A DNA stretch of 64,000 nucleotides from Streptomyces sp. A3M-1-3 (lineage in GTDB: Bacteria; Actinomycetota; Actinomycetes; Streptomycetales; Streptomycetaceae). Location of the stretch: positions 124,001 through 188,000 of the forward strand of contig NZ_JANAVP010000010.1 in assembly GCF_024213665.1 (NCBI RefSeq), given 5' to 3'. Below are positions 25,984 to 34,710 of this stretch, in pieces. Positions within the stretch are counted from its first letter, which is position 1. Every line of letters begins with the position of its first letter. The notes under the pieces were generated by a model. The model did not search any database and was not told the origin of the DNA. It was given only the letters and a program-made list of their open reading frames with translations. The translations under genes and the position numbers were made by a program.

Positions 25984-26796
25984 GTGCCGACGTCCAGCGC
26001 CAGCGACGCCTCCACCGATGTCGCCGCCTCCAAGCCCGCCGCCGCCAGCGGCGGTGTCCAGTCCCTCGAGCGCGCCTTCGACCTCCTCGAGCGGATGGCC
26101 GACGCCGGCGGTGAGGTCGGGCTCAGCGAGCTCTCCGCCGCCAGCGGACTGCCACTGCCCACGATCCACCGCTTGATGCGCACGCTGGTGGCCTGCGGTT
26201 ACGTACGGCAGCAGCCCAACCGCCGCTACTCGCTCGGCCCGCGCCTGATCCGGCTCGGCGAGTCCGCCTCACGGCTGCTCGGCACCTGGGCCCGGCCGTA
26301 CCTCGCGCGCCTGGTCGAGGAGACCGGCGAGACCGCGAACATGGCACTGCTCGACGGCGACGAGATCGTCTACGTCGCGCAGGTGCCCTCCAAACACTCC
26401 ATGCGGATGTTCACCGAGGTGGGCCGCCGGGTACTGCCCCACTCCACCGGCGTCGGCAAGGCGCTGCTCGCGCACACGCCCGCCGACGAGGTACGGGCGC
26501 TGCTGTCCCGGACCGGGATGCCGGCCGCCACCGAGAAGACCATCACGACGCCCGAGGGCTTCCTCGACGCGCTCGACCAGGTACGCAAGGTCGGCTACGC
26601 AGTGGACGACAACGAGCAGGAGATCGGCGTCCGCTGCCTTGCCGTCCCGGTACCCAACTCCCCCACCGCGGCCGCGGTTTCGATCTCGGGTCCGGCCGGC
26701 CGGGTCACCGAGGCCGCGACCGAGCGGATCGTGCCGATCCTGCAGGGCATCGCCGCGGAGCTGTCGGTGGCCCTCGCCACCCAGAGCCCGGCCTGA
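25984..26796 (+). CDS. allR: IclR-family repressor of allantoin catabolism
   Basis: 270 residues from GTG 25984 (AAAGGA upstream). The N-terminal HTH_IclR (about 20-80) has VQSLERAFDLLERMADAGGE and LSAASGLPLPTIHRLMRTLV. The C-terminal effector domain has VGRRVLPHSTGVGKALLAH and the Cys-containing IGVRCLAVPVPN. In Streptomyces the IclR gene divergent from allB/alc is AllR, which represses allantoin genes and is relieved by an intermediate such as allantoate or glyoxylate derivatives. A 7-bp tandem repeat begins at its last codons. Confidence 0.9.
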   Translation: MPTSSASDASTDVAASKPAAASGGVQSLERAFDLLERMADAGGEVGLSELSAASGLPLPTIHRLMRTLVACGYVRQQPNRRYSLGPRLIRLGESASRLLGTWARPYLARLVEETGETANMALLDGDEIVYVAQVPSKHSMRMFTEVGRRVLPHSTGVGKALLAHTPADEVRALLSRTGMPAATEKTITTPEGFLDALDQVRKVGYAVDDNEQEIGVRCLAVPVPNSPTAAAVSISGPAGRVTEAATERIVPILQGIAAELSVALATQSPA

Positions 26797-26846
26797 GACC
26801 TGAGACCTGACACCTGACACCTGACACCTGACACCTGACACCTGAA
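26791..26846. repeat. Heptanucleotide tandem repeat, 8 units
   Basis: Starting in the final codons of allR, eight 7-base units run from GCCTGAG and ACCTGAG through five ACCTGAC units to ACCTGAA. Each unit contains TGA. Probably a slippage array without coding function. Confidence 0.9.
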
Positions 26847-26851
26847 GCAGT

Positions 26852-26891
26852 ACGTTCTCGGCGCCCACCCTCCGGTGGGCGCCGAGAACGT
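26852..26891. terminator. Bidirectional terminator between allR and ABC ATPase genes
   Basis: Perfect 18-bp stem ACGTTCTCGGCGCCCACC with its complement, 4-base loop CTCC, followed by TTT. It serves the convergent genes on both sides. Confidence 0.85.
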
Positions 26892-26907
26892 TTCCGTCGC
26901 GCGCGCG

Positions 26908-27588
26908 TCAGGCGGCCACCCCGGCCGTGAGCCGCCCGTCCGCCATCGAGACCGTACGGTCCATCCGGTCCAGGTGGGCCCGGTCGTGGGTGACCAGCAC
27001 GGTGGCCGTCGACCGCTCGCGGGTCAGCGCGACCAGCAGGTCGAGCACCGCCGCGCCCCGCTCGTGGTCCAGTGCGCTGGTCGGCTCGTCGACCAGCAGG
27101 ACGGCGGGGTCGTTCATGAGCGCCCGGGCGATGTTCACCCGCTGCCGCTGGCCGCCGGACAGCTGGTGCGGGCGGCGGTCCGCCTTGTCGGTGAGGCCCA
27201 CCGCGGCCAGCAGCTCCAGCGCCCGGGCCTTGACCTGCCGGGACGGCCGGCCCGAGACGTGCGCCATCACCTGGAGCTGCTCCGCGCACGTCAGCGACGG
27301 CAGCAGGTTCGGCTGCTGGAAGACGATGCCGATCCGCTCGCGGCGCAGGGCGGACTTCTCGGCCGGGCTCAGCGTGCCGGTGTCCGTACCGCCCACCAGG
27401 ACCCGGCCCCGGTCCGGACCGACCAGGGTGGCCGCGACCGCGAGCAGGCTGGACTTGCCGGAGCCGGAGGGACCGACCACGGCTGTGAGTGAGCCGGCCG
27501 GGACGTCGAGGCCGACGCCGTCGAGCGCGGTCAGCCTGCCCTCGCCGTCGGGGTAGGTGAGGGTGACCTCGTCCAGTACAAGGCTCAT
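26908..27588 (-). CDS. ABC transporter ATP-binding protein (MacB/LolD type)
   Basis: 226 residues: Walker A GPSGSGKSS, Q-loop VFQQPNLLPSLT, signature LSGGQRQR, Walker B VLLVDEPTSALD and H-loop VTHD. The LolD/MacB subfamily powers FtsX-type permeases that export lipids or peptides or sense antibiotics. It overlaps the permease gene by four bases. A two-component system runs divergently next door, a common arrangement for such transporters. Confidence 0.93.
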   Translation of the reverse strand: MSLVLDEVTLTYPDGEGRLTALDGVGLDVPAGSLTAVVGPSGSGKSSLLAVAATLVGPDRGRVLVGGTDTGTLSPAEKSALRRERIGIVFQQPNLLPSLTCAEQLQVMAHVSGRPSRQVKARALELLAAVGLTDKADRRPHQLSGGQRQRVNIARALMNDPAVLLVDEPTSALDHERGAAVLDLLVALTRERSTATVLVTHDRAHLDRMDRTVSMADGRLTAGVAA

Positions 27589-28667
27589 CGGACGCTCCCG
27601 AGTGCGGTGAGGGGGTCGACGGAGGTGATCCGCCGGATGGACAGCGCCGCGCCGAGCGCCCCGAGGACGATCATCACGGCGGAGGGCACGAGCACGGTCG
27701 GCAGGTCGAGGACGAACGGCACGTCCCCGCCGCTCACCAGCGCGCCGATCGCGACGGCGAGCGCGGTGCCCAGCCCGGCCCCCAGGGCGAGCATCACCAC
27801 CGCCTGCCCCAGCGCGTCCCGCAGCAGGTACGGCGTGGACGCGCCCAGGGCCTTCAGTACGGCGATGTCACCGCTGCGCTGGATCGTCCAGACGGTGAAG
27901 AAGGCCCCTATGACCAGCGCGGAGATGACAAAGAGGAAGCCGCGCATCAGCTGCAGCGAGCCGTTCTCCGCCTGGTAGGACCCGATGGCCGTCAGGGCGT
28001 CGTCCAAGGACAGCGTGCGGGTGCCCGCCGCCCGGTCGGCGGCGGCGAGATCCGCGTCCGCCCCGGTGCTCAGGGCGATGACGGTCGCCTGCTCCTGCGG
28101 GGTGGCGCCGGAGCTGCCGAGCCGCTGCCAGTCGTCGAGCGCTGTCCACACCACGGGCGTGTGGCTGTACGAGGCGTCCCCGGCGACGGCCGCCACGGTC
28201 GCCTCCAGGCTGCCGATACGGATCCGGTCCCCGGCTCCGGCCCCCAGTTCGGCGGCAGCCTGCCCGGACAGCACCACCCTGCCCGGCGCGAGCGCGTCAC
28301 CGGGCGCGAGCCCCGCGTCCGGCTCGACTCCGAACGCCGACACCGCGGCCGTCCGGTCCCCGGCGGCGGCGTTGAGCGTACGGATGCCGATCGGCCGGGC
28401 GTCCGTGACGCCGGGCTGCGCCGCCCATGTCCGCCAGGCGCTCTCCGGTACGGAGGACTGGGTGAAGGACACCGACTGGCCGCCGGGCGGGACGGCGAAC
28501 GCGAGGTGGCCGGCCGGCAGGCCGGTGATGGCCGAGGTGTTCTCCCGGGCGAGGCCGGACGTGAGCCCGGACAACAGCCCGACGAGCAGCGTGATCAGGA
28601 CAATGACGGAGCCCATGAGCGCGAACCGGCCCCGGGCGAACCGCAGGTCTCTCCATGCGACGAACAT
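27585..28667 (-). CDS. FtsX-type ABC permease (MacB family)
   Basis: 360 residues from ATG 28667, which has AGGG eight bases upstream; an ATG 12 codons earlier lacks a good ribosome site. Topology is one N-terminal helix (FALMGSVIVLITLLVGLLSG), an extracellular domain of about 200 residues, and three C-terminal helices containing LRGFLFVISALVIGAFFTVW-like sequence and the KALGASTPYLLRDALGQA coupling motif. It forms an exporter or sensor with the ATPase encoded after it. Probably controlled by the divergent histidine kinase/regulator pair. Confidence 0.88.
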   Translation of the reverse strand: MFVAWRDLRFARGRFALMGSVIVLITLLVGLLSGLTSGLARENTSAITGLPAGHLAFAVPPGGQSVSFTQSSVPESAWRTWAAQPGVTDARPIGIRTLNAAAGDRTAAVSAFGVEPDAGLAPGDALAPGRVVLSGQAAAELGAGAGDRIRIGSLEATVAAVAGDASYSHTPVVWTALDDWQRLGSSGATPQEQATVIALSTGADADLAAADRAAGTRTLSLDDALTAIGSYQAENGSLQLMRGFLFVISALVIGAFFTVWTIQRSGDIAVLKALGASTPYLLRDALGQAVVMLALGAGLGTALAVAIGALVSGGDVPFVLDLPTVLVPSAVMIVLGALGAALSIRRITSVDPLTALGSVR

Positions 28668-28814
28668 GTGGTCAACCCTGGCCGCGGCGGGCCGGGAAGA
28701 CATCGCGCCACGGGGTGCGTCCCCCGTATCGAAGGACGCAAGCGGAGATCAAACTTTCGGTTGACCGGCCGGCCCGCTGTCCCGCCCGCCCGTCCGGCAT
28801 ACGCTGGTCGGGCC

Positions 28815-30044
28815 ATGGACTCCCGCCCCCTCACCCCCGTACTTCGTGTGCTGCGGCTGTGCCTGCACGCCCTGCTGGCCGGTCTGCTCGCGCTCGCGGT
28901 GGTACGGGCCGTGGCCGACGACGCTCCCCGGGCGACCGCCGTGGTGGTGGCCTCGGCCGTACTGGCCGGTGTGTACACCGCCGGTGTGCTCACCCCGGCC
29001 GTGCACCGGTCGCCGGGCGGGGTGTGGCTGGCGGCGCTGGGCGCCGCCTGGCTCGTACTCCTCGCGCTGTCGCCCGACGGGCTGTGGGTGGCCTTCCCGC
29101 TCTACTTCCTCGAACTGCACCTGCTGCCCGTGCGCTGGGGACTGCCCGCGGTCGTGGTCACGGCGGGCGCCGCCATCGGCAGCTTCCTGCTGCACGGCCA
29201 GGACATCTCCCCGGGCACCTTCATCGGCCCGCTGCTCGGCGCGGCCGTCGCCGTCGCCACGGTCCTCGGCTACCAGGCGCTCTACCGGGAGAGCGAACGC
29301 CGGCGCGAGCTCATCGAGGAACTCATCGCGACCCGCGCGGAACTGGCCGCCGCCGAGCGCGGCGCCGGCACGCTCGCCGAACGTGAGCGGCTCGCCCGCG
29401 AGATCCACGACACCCTGGCCCAGGGCCTGTCCAGCATCCAGTTGCTGCTGCGTGCGGCCGAGCGGGCGCTGCCCGCGGACTCCCTGGCGGCGGCCCATGT
29501 GCGGCAGGCGCGCGAGGCCGCGCAGGACAATCTCGCCGAGGCCCGCCGGTTCGTCAAGGCGCTGACCCCGCCCGATCTGGAGCGCGGCTCGCTGGCGGCG
29601 GCGCTGGAGCGGCTGTGCACGGCGACGCCCGGCGGACCGGCCGTGCAGTTCGGCGTCAGCGGGACCCCGGTCGAGCTGCCCACCCCGTACGAGGTGGCGC
29701 TGCTCCGCGTCGCCCAGTCGGCGCTGGCCAACACCGTGCGGCACGCGTACGCGCGCCGCGCCGAGATCACGCTGAGCTTCATGGACACCTCGGTGGCGCT
29801 CGACATCGTCGACGACGGGACCGGCTTCGACGCGGGCTTCGACGCGGGCTTCGACGCGGGCTTCGACGCGGCGGTGCGGCGAACGGAGGGGGCTGCGGAC
29901 GCGGGCGGTTTCGGGCTCCCGGCGATGCGGGCCCGCGCGCGTTCGCTGGGCGGCACGCTGAGCGTCGAGTCGGCGCCGGGACAGGGCACGGCGGTGGCGA
30001 TCACGCTGCCGCTGCCGACGGGGGACGCGGGAGGTTCCGTATGA
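28815..30044 (+). CDS. Sensor histidine kinase (HisKA_3, NarL-type partner)
   Basis: 409 residues from ATG 28815. Five or six membrane helices occupy residues 1-155, followed by a coiled coil (RESERRRELIEELIATRAEL). The phosphoacceptor motif is LAREIHDTLAQGLSSIQLLL. The ATPase domain has ALANTVRHAYARRAEI (N-box), DDGTGF (G1) and GFGLPAMRARARSLGG. Between G1 and the GFGL motif lies a 4 x GFDA insertion (residues 337-352) from a 12-base tandem repeat. It phosphorylates the overlapping response regulator and is divergent from an ABC exporter, its likely target. Confidence 0.93.
   Translation: MDSRPLTPVLRVLRLCLHALLAGLLALAVVRAVADDAPRATAVVVASAVLAGVYTAGVLTPAVHRSPGGVWLAALGAAWLVLLALSPDGLWVAFPLYFLELHLLPVRWGLPAVVVTAGAAIGSFLLHGQDISPGTFIGPLLGAAVAVATVLGYQALYRESERRRELIEELIATRAELAAAERGAGTLAERERLAREIHDTLAQGLSSIQLLLRAAERALPADSLAAAHVRQAREAAQDNLAEARRFVKALTPPDLERGSLAAALERLCTATPGGPAVQFGVSGTPVELPTPYEVALLRVAQSALANTVRHAYARRAEITLSFMDTSVALDIVDDGTGFDAGFDAGFDAGFDAAVRRTEGAADAGGFGLPAMRARARSLGGTLSVESAPGQGTAVAITLPLPTGDAGGSV
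29823..29870 (+). repeat. 12-base in-frame tandem repeat, 4 units
   Basis: GGCTTCGACGCG occurs four times without change, encoding GFDA x4 in the ATP-lid region of the histidine kinase. Gain or loss of a unit keeps the frame. Confidence 0.95.
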
Positions 30045-30682
30045 GCGCGCCGGTCCGGCTGCTGCTGGCCGACGACCATCCGGTGGTACGGGCGGGACTG
30101 CGCGCGGTGCTGGACACCGAGCCGGACTTCCAGGTGGTGGCGGAGGCGTCGACGGCCGAGCAGGCCGTCGAACTGGCGGCGGCCGGCAACGTCGACGTGG
30201 TGCTGATGGATCTGCAGTTCGGGCCCGGGCAGCTGCACGGCTCGCAGGCCACCGCCGCGATCGCGGCCCGGCCCGGAGCGCCCCGGGTGCTGGTCCTCAC
30301 CACGTACGACACCGACGCCGACATCCTGGCCGCGGTGGAGGCGGGGGCGAGCGGCTATCTGCTCAAGGACGCCCCGCCGGAGGAGCTGGCGGCCGCGGTG
30401 CGTACGGCGGCGGCCGGCCGGTCGGCGCTGGCCCCGGCGGTGGCGCACCGGCTGATGGACCGGATGCGTACGCCGGCGCAGGCGCTCACGAAGCGGGAGC
30501 TGGAGGTGCTCCAGCTGGTCGGGGACGGGCTGTCGAACCAGCAGATCAGCAAGCGGCTGTTCCTGAGCCAGGCGACGGTGAAGTCCCATCTGGTGCACAT
30601 CTACGCCAAGCTGGGCGTCGACTCGCGCACCGCGGCGCTAGCGGCGGCAGCCACCCGCCGCCTGATCCGCCGCCCGTCCTGA
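30041..30682 (+). CDS. LuxR/NarL-type response regulator
   Basis: 213 residues. The receiver domain has ADDHPVVRAGLRAVL, the phosphoacceptor in VDVVLMDLQFG and the lysine in GYLLKDAP. The GerE helix-turn-helix is TKRELEVLQLVGDGLSNQQI followed by SKRLFLSQATVKSHLVHIYA. Its ATG overlaps the kinase stop (ATGA), so the pair is co-translated. Likely target: the divergent MacB-like ABC operon. Confidence 0.95.
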   Translation: MSAPVRLLLADDHPVVRAGLRAVLDTEPDFQVVAEASTAEQAVELAAAGNVDVVLMDLQFGPGQLHGSQATAAIAARPGAPRVLVLTTYDTDADILAAVEAGASGYLLKDAPPEELAAAVRTAAAGRSALAPAVAHRLMDRMRTPAQALTKRELEVLQLVGDGLSNQQISKRLFLSQATVKSHLVHIYAKLGVDSRTAALAAAATRRLIRRPS

Positions 30683-30708
30683 CCGGCGGCCGTACCGGCG
30701 GCCCCGGC

Positions 30709-31011
30709 TCAGGCCACCCCCGGCGGGGAGGGCGGGGTCTCGCGGAACAGCTCGACGGCGCTGCGTACCTCCGTCAGCGCGGTTGACAGGGCGCTGACGG
30801 AGCCGATGGCGCCCGCGACGAGGAGCAGGGAGCGGCGCAGCCGTGGGATCTCCGGCGCCCCGCCGGCCGCCATCGCGTCCAGGGCCGCCAGCTCGTCCTC
30901 GGCGATTGCCCGGTCCGGGAACTCGGCGGGGTGTCCGGCGAGTGCGCGGCGCAGCCGGGACACGGCGGTGCGCAGCTCCGCCACCCTCGGGTCCTCGCCG
31001 CTCCTGGTCAC
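30709..31011 (-). CDS. DUF5955-like small protein
   Basis: 100 residues from GTG 31011, with AGGG upstream. It is helical (VAELRTAVSRLRRALAGHPA, DRAIAEDELAALDAMAAGG) with a hydrophobic C-terminal helix RSLLLVAGAIGSVSALSTAL. I assign it to the actinobacterial DUF5955 group by its overall look, with moderate confidence. Convergent with the response regulator. Confidence 0.6.
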   Translation of the reverse strand: MTRSGEDPRVAELRTAVSRLRRALAGHPAEFPDRAIAEDELAALDAMAAGGAPEIPRLRRSLLLVAGAIGSVSALSTALTEVRSAVELFRETPPSPPGVA

Positions 31012-31191
31012 GCAACCCTGCCCCACACGTTGCAACAAAGCTGTCCTCTCGCACGCCTTTGTGCCGCTTGTCCGCAAGTGCCTTTGCCCCGCCCCGTGTT
31101 GACCCGGGGCGCGGGGGTTGCGGGTCAGTAAACGCCACAGGGTGTGCGATGCGCCACTCTCTGGCACGAACGGGTGCGGTATGCAGTCCTC

Positions 31192-31800
31192 ATGAGGACA
31201 ACCGATGACGGAACACCGGTGATCGCGGGGCTGCTGCTCGCCGCCGGTGGCGGACGGCGGCTCGGCGGGCGGCCGAAGGCACTGCTCCAGCACCGGGGCC
31301 GGCCGCTGGTCGAGCACGCGGTGCGGGTGCTGCGGGAGGGCGGCTGCGACCCGGTGCATGTGGTGCTGGGCGCGGCGGCCGGTGAGGTGCGGGCGCGGGC
31401 CGATCTCGGGGGCTGTGTCGTGGTGGACAACCCGGACTGGGCGGAGGGCATGGGCTCCTCGCTGCGGGCCGGTCTTGAGTCGCTGGCGGACAGCGGGGCG
31501 CACGCCGTGCTCGTGTCGCTGGTCGACCAGCCTGGGATCGGGCCGGCCGCGGTGGCCCGGGTCCGGGCGGCGTACCGCTCTCCCGCGAGCCTGGTGGCGG
31601 CGGCGTACGACGGGCGGCGCGGGCATCCGGTGCTGTTCGGCGCGCAGCGGTGGGCGGACATCGCGGCGACCGCGGTGGGCGACCGCGGGGCGCGCGACCA
31701 CCTGCGGACCCATGCGGCCGACATCACACTGGTGGAGTGCGGGGACGTGGCCGCGGCCTACGACATCGACACCGCGGAAGACCTGATTCACCTGGAGTGA
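31192..31800 (+). CDS. MobA/MocA-like nucleotidyltransferase
   Basis: 202 residues from ATG 31192. The signature LLLAAGGGRRLGGRPKALLQ is the NTP-binding motif of NTP_transf_3 enzymes; the metal-binding Asp lies in LVSLVDQPGI, and RRGHPVLFG follows. The family transfers CMP or GMP to molybdopterin. Placed between purine-catabolic genes it may serve xanthine dehydrogenase cofactor maturation, which is inference. Confidence 0.85.
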   Translation: MRTTDDGTPVIAGLLLAAGGGRRLGGRPKALLQHRGRPLVEHAVRVLREGGCDPVHVVLGAAAGEVRARADLGGCVVVDNPDWAEGMGSSLRAGLESLADSGAHAVLVSLVDQPGIGPAAVARVRAAYRSPASLVAAAYDGRRGHPVLFGAQRWADIAATAVGDRGARDHLRTHAADITLVECGDVAAAYDIDTAEDLIHLE

Positions 31801-32082
31801 CAGGCGACGTGACCGAGCATGTGAACGGGTTGTGACGGGAATGGCACTGAGAGCCGCCCGGAGGGCAGTTCGAGGCCAGTTCTGTCGAGCAGAAGAATCT
31901 CGATATCAACAAACCATTGAACTTCCACCATGAGGAAACTACTATCCACAGGTCAGAAGCGCCCTGAACCCCAGTCGGCGCCCGCGACCGTATCTCGGAA
32001 CACTCGCGACTCCCCGGCACTCCGTGCCGTTTCGAGCGCTCCCGGCGGCCGCCAGGCACCGCCGCTGAAGGAGTGACAGCCA
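31801..32082. promoter_or_regulatory. aceB leader region with candidate AllR site
   Basis: An AT-rich island at about 31895-31955 holds the imperfect inverted repeat TTCCA-CCATG-AGGAA (31923-31937), resembling operator B of allB/allR, preceded by ATTGAAC. No gene is seen. Confidence 0.4.
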
Positions 32083-33708
32083 ATGTCCGCACCAGCGCCG
32101 TCCACGCTGGCCATCGTCGACGCCGAGCCCCTGCCCCGGCAGGACGAAGTCCTCACCGAGGCGGCCCTGGCCTTTGTGGCCGAGCTGCACCGGCTGTTCA
32201 CGCCCCGGCGTGACGAGCTACTCGCCCGCCGTACCGAGCGCCGCGCCGAGATCGCCCGCACATCCAGCCTCGACTTCCTCCCGGATACCGCACAGATCCG
32301 TGAGGGCGACTGGAAGGTCGCGCCGGCCCCGGCCGCGCTCAACGACCGCCGCGTGGAGATCACCGGTCCGACCGACCGCAAGATGACCATCAACGCCCTC
32401 AACTCGGGCGCCAGGGTCTGGCTCGCCGACTTCGAGGACGCGTCCGCTCCCACCTGGGAGAACGTCGTCCTCGGCCAGCTCAACCTCATCGACGCCTACG
32501 AGCGCCGGATCGACTTCACCTCCCCGCAGGGCAAGACGTACGCCCTGAAGCCCGCCGAGGAGCTCGCCACCGTCGTGATGCGGCCTCGCGGGTGGCACCT
32601 CGAGGAGCGCCATCTCCGGGCGGACAGGCGCGCCGTCCCGGGCGCGCTGGTCGACTTCGGTCTGTACTTCTTCCACAACGCCCAGCGCCTCATCGACCTC
32701 GGCAAGGGCCCGTACTTCTACCTGCCGAAGACCGAGTCGCACCTCGAGGCCCGCCTCTGGAACGACATCTTCGTCTTCGCCCAGGACTACGTCGGCATCC
32801 CGCAGGGCACGGTCCGCGCGACCGTCCTCATCGAGACGATCACCGCCGCGTACGAGATGGAGGAGATCCTCTACGAACTGCGCGACCACGCGGCCGGGCT
32901 CAACGCGGGCCGCTGGGACTACCTCTTCTCCATCGTCAAGAACTTCCGTGACGGCGGCGAGAAGTTCGTCCTGCCGGACCGCAACGCGGTGACGATGACC
33001 GCGCCGTTCATGCGCGCGTACACCGAACTCCTGGTGCGTACGTGCCACAAGCGCGGCGCGCACGCCATCGGCGGCATGGCGGCCTTCATCCCCTCGCGCC
33101 GTGACGCCGAGGTCAACAAGGTGGCGTTCGAGAAGGTCAAGGCCGACAAGGACCGCGAGGCCGGCGACGGCTTCGACGGCTCCTGGGTCGCCCACCCGGA
33201 CCTGGTGCCGATCGCGATGGCCTCCTTCGACGCGGTGCTGGGCGACCGGCCCAACCAGAAGGACCGCCTGCGCGAAGACGTCTCGGTCGCGCCCGGTGAC
33301 CTGATCGCCATCGACTCGCTGGACGCGAAGCCGACGTACGAGGGCCTGCGCAACGCCGTCCAGGTCGGCATCCGGTACATCGAGGCGTGGCTGCGCGGCC
33401 TCGGCGCGGTGGCCATCTTCAACCTGATGGAGGACGCCGCCACCGCGGAGATCTCCCGCTCGCAGATCTGGCAGTGGATCAACGCGGGCGTCGTCTTCGA
33501 GCACGGCGGGAAGCCGGTGCGGGCGACGGCCGAGCTGGCCCGCGAGGTCGCGGCCGAGGAACTGGCCGCGATCCGCGCCGAGGTCGGCGAGGAGGCCTTC
33601 GCGGCCGGCAAGTGGCAGCAGGCACACGACCTGCTGCTCCAGGTGTCGCTGGACGCGGACTACGCGGACTTCCTCACCCTGCCGGCCTACGAGCAACTGG
33701 CCGGCTGA
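32083..33708 (+). CDS. aceB: Malate synthase A
   Basis: 541 residues, as expected for malate synthase A. The TIM-barrel active site appears in [35 protein letters not shown] and [20 protein letters not shown], and the C-terminus in [20 protein letters not shown]. It condenses glyoxylate with acetyl-CoA to malate. GGAG lies seven bases before the ATG. Close to the allantoin operon, it probably consumes glyoxylate released from ureidoglycolate; a weak AllR-like repeat lies upstream. Confidence 0.96.
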   Translation: MSAPAPSTLAIVDAEPLPRQDEVLTEAALAFVAELHRLFTPRRDELLARRTERRAEIARTSSLDFLPDTAQIREGDWKVAPAPAALNDRRVEITGPTDRKMTINALNSGARVWLADFEDASAPTWENVVLGQLNLIDAYERRIDFTSPQGKTYALKPAEELATVVMRPRGWHLEERHLRADRRAVPGALVDFGLYFFHNAQRLIDLGKGPYFYLPKTESHLEARLWNDIFVFAQDYVGIPQGTVRATVLIETITAAYEMEEILYELRDHAAGLNAGRWDYLFSIVKNFRDGGEKFVLPDRNAVTMTAPFMRAYTELLVRTCHKRGAHAIGGMAAFIPSRRDAEVNKVAFEKVKADKDREAGDGFDGSWVAHPDLVPIAMASFDAVLGDRPNQKDRLREDVSVAPGDLIAIDSLDAKPTYEGLRNAVQVGIRYIEAWLRGLGAVAIFNLMEDAATAEISRSQIWQWINAGVVFEHGGKPVRATAELAREVAAEELAAIRAEVGEEAFAAGKWQQAHDLLLQVSLDADYADFLTLPAYEQLAG

Positions 33709-33726
33709 CCAGCCGCAACACCCCCA

Positions 33727-33770
33727 ACGCCTCCGCCCCCGGTACCGCACAGCACCGGGGGCGGAGGCGT
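33727..33770 (+). terminator. Terminator of aceB
   Basis: Perfect 17-bp stem ACGCCTCCGCCCCCGGT with its complement, 10-base loop, then TTCGG, starting 19 bases after the aceB stop. Confidence 0.85.
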
Positions 33771-33974
33771 TTCGGCGCTCGGACGCGTTTCGGCGAGCAG
33801 ATCACGCCATCCGAGCACTCCCGTGACCGAAAAGAGACATGCAGCTACCTGGCGGTAACAAAAGGCGGCGTGCCAGATTTCGCATGCCACCGGCCGACGG
33901 CCCCCTCACCGACACGCCACATCGCCAGGAGTCAGGACGACCTCCGCGGCGAGGCCTTCCGCAGGAGCGCCGTC

Positions 33975-34710
33975 ATGACCGGATTCCGTACCAGAGCCAT
34001 GTTCAGACCGGCCGCCAGACCGACCCGGCGGCTCACCGCCGCAGCAGTGGCCCTGCCCCTGGCATTCACCGCCCTGCTGACGACCGGAGCAGGATCCTCG
34101 GCCGCGAGCCCTTCCACGGGGCCGAGCGCGATCGTCTCCATGGGCGACAGCTACATCTCCGGGGAGGCCGGCGTCGGCAAGTCCATCGACGAGATCCGCG
34201 CGGTGATGTCCGGTGCCGGCTACGCCGCCTCCGATCGTGCTCCAGTCCTACCCCTCCCCCATCCCGCGGAGCGCCGAGAACCGCTACCCGGAGAGCGGCT
34301 GGAGCCGTACCAACACCGGCGGCTGCCCCTTCTGGAACAAGGACGCGGACTGGGCGCGCGACACGCTGGTCCCGCAGGTCGCGGGCCGCCTGAAGGCGGT
34401 GGCCGCCGCCAAGGGCGTGCAGTTCCTGGACCTGCGCGACATGCTGCAGGGCCGTGAGGTGTGCGCCAAGGCGGCGAAGCTCGTGAGCGCCACGCAGCCC
34501 GCGTCGGCGGCGGCCAGCGAGTGGGCGCGCTGGATCGACAGCGACTCCACCCAGGGTCCCGTCCAGGAGTCGATGCACCCCGACCACTACGGACAGCTCG
34601 GCCAGGGGCGCTGCCTGTCCCTGATCCACGCCAGGCCGGCCGGCAACTACACCTGCCGGAACACGGCGGGTTCGGGTGCGTCCGGGATGTATCTGACCGC
34701 AGTGTCCTGA
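33975..34710 (+). pseudogene. Secreted SGNH/GDSL hydrolase, internally deleted and frameshifted
   Basis: The 5' frame from ATG 33975 gives a signal peptide (RRLTAAAVALPLAFTALLTT) and the nucleophile block VSMGDSYISGEAG. Sequence then jumps to a mid-protein segment (KSIDEIRAVMSGAGYA) and shifts frame near 34225. The rest continues as IVLQSYPSPIPRSAENRYPE to the catalytic ESMHPDHYGQLGQG and a terminal secreted tail. Roughly a third of the usual protein is missing. Its 3' end overlaps the AraC gene tail-to-tail. Confidence 0.8.

Noticed and set aside
26791..26846. Short repeats resembling a CRISPR array
   Set aside because: Units are contiguous 7-mers without spacers; it is a simple tandem repeat.
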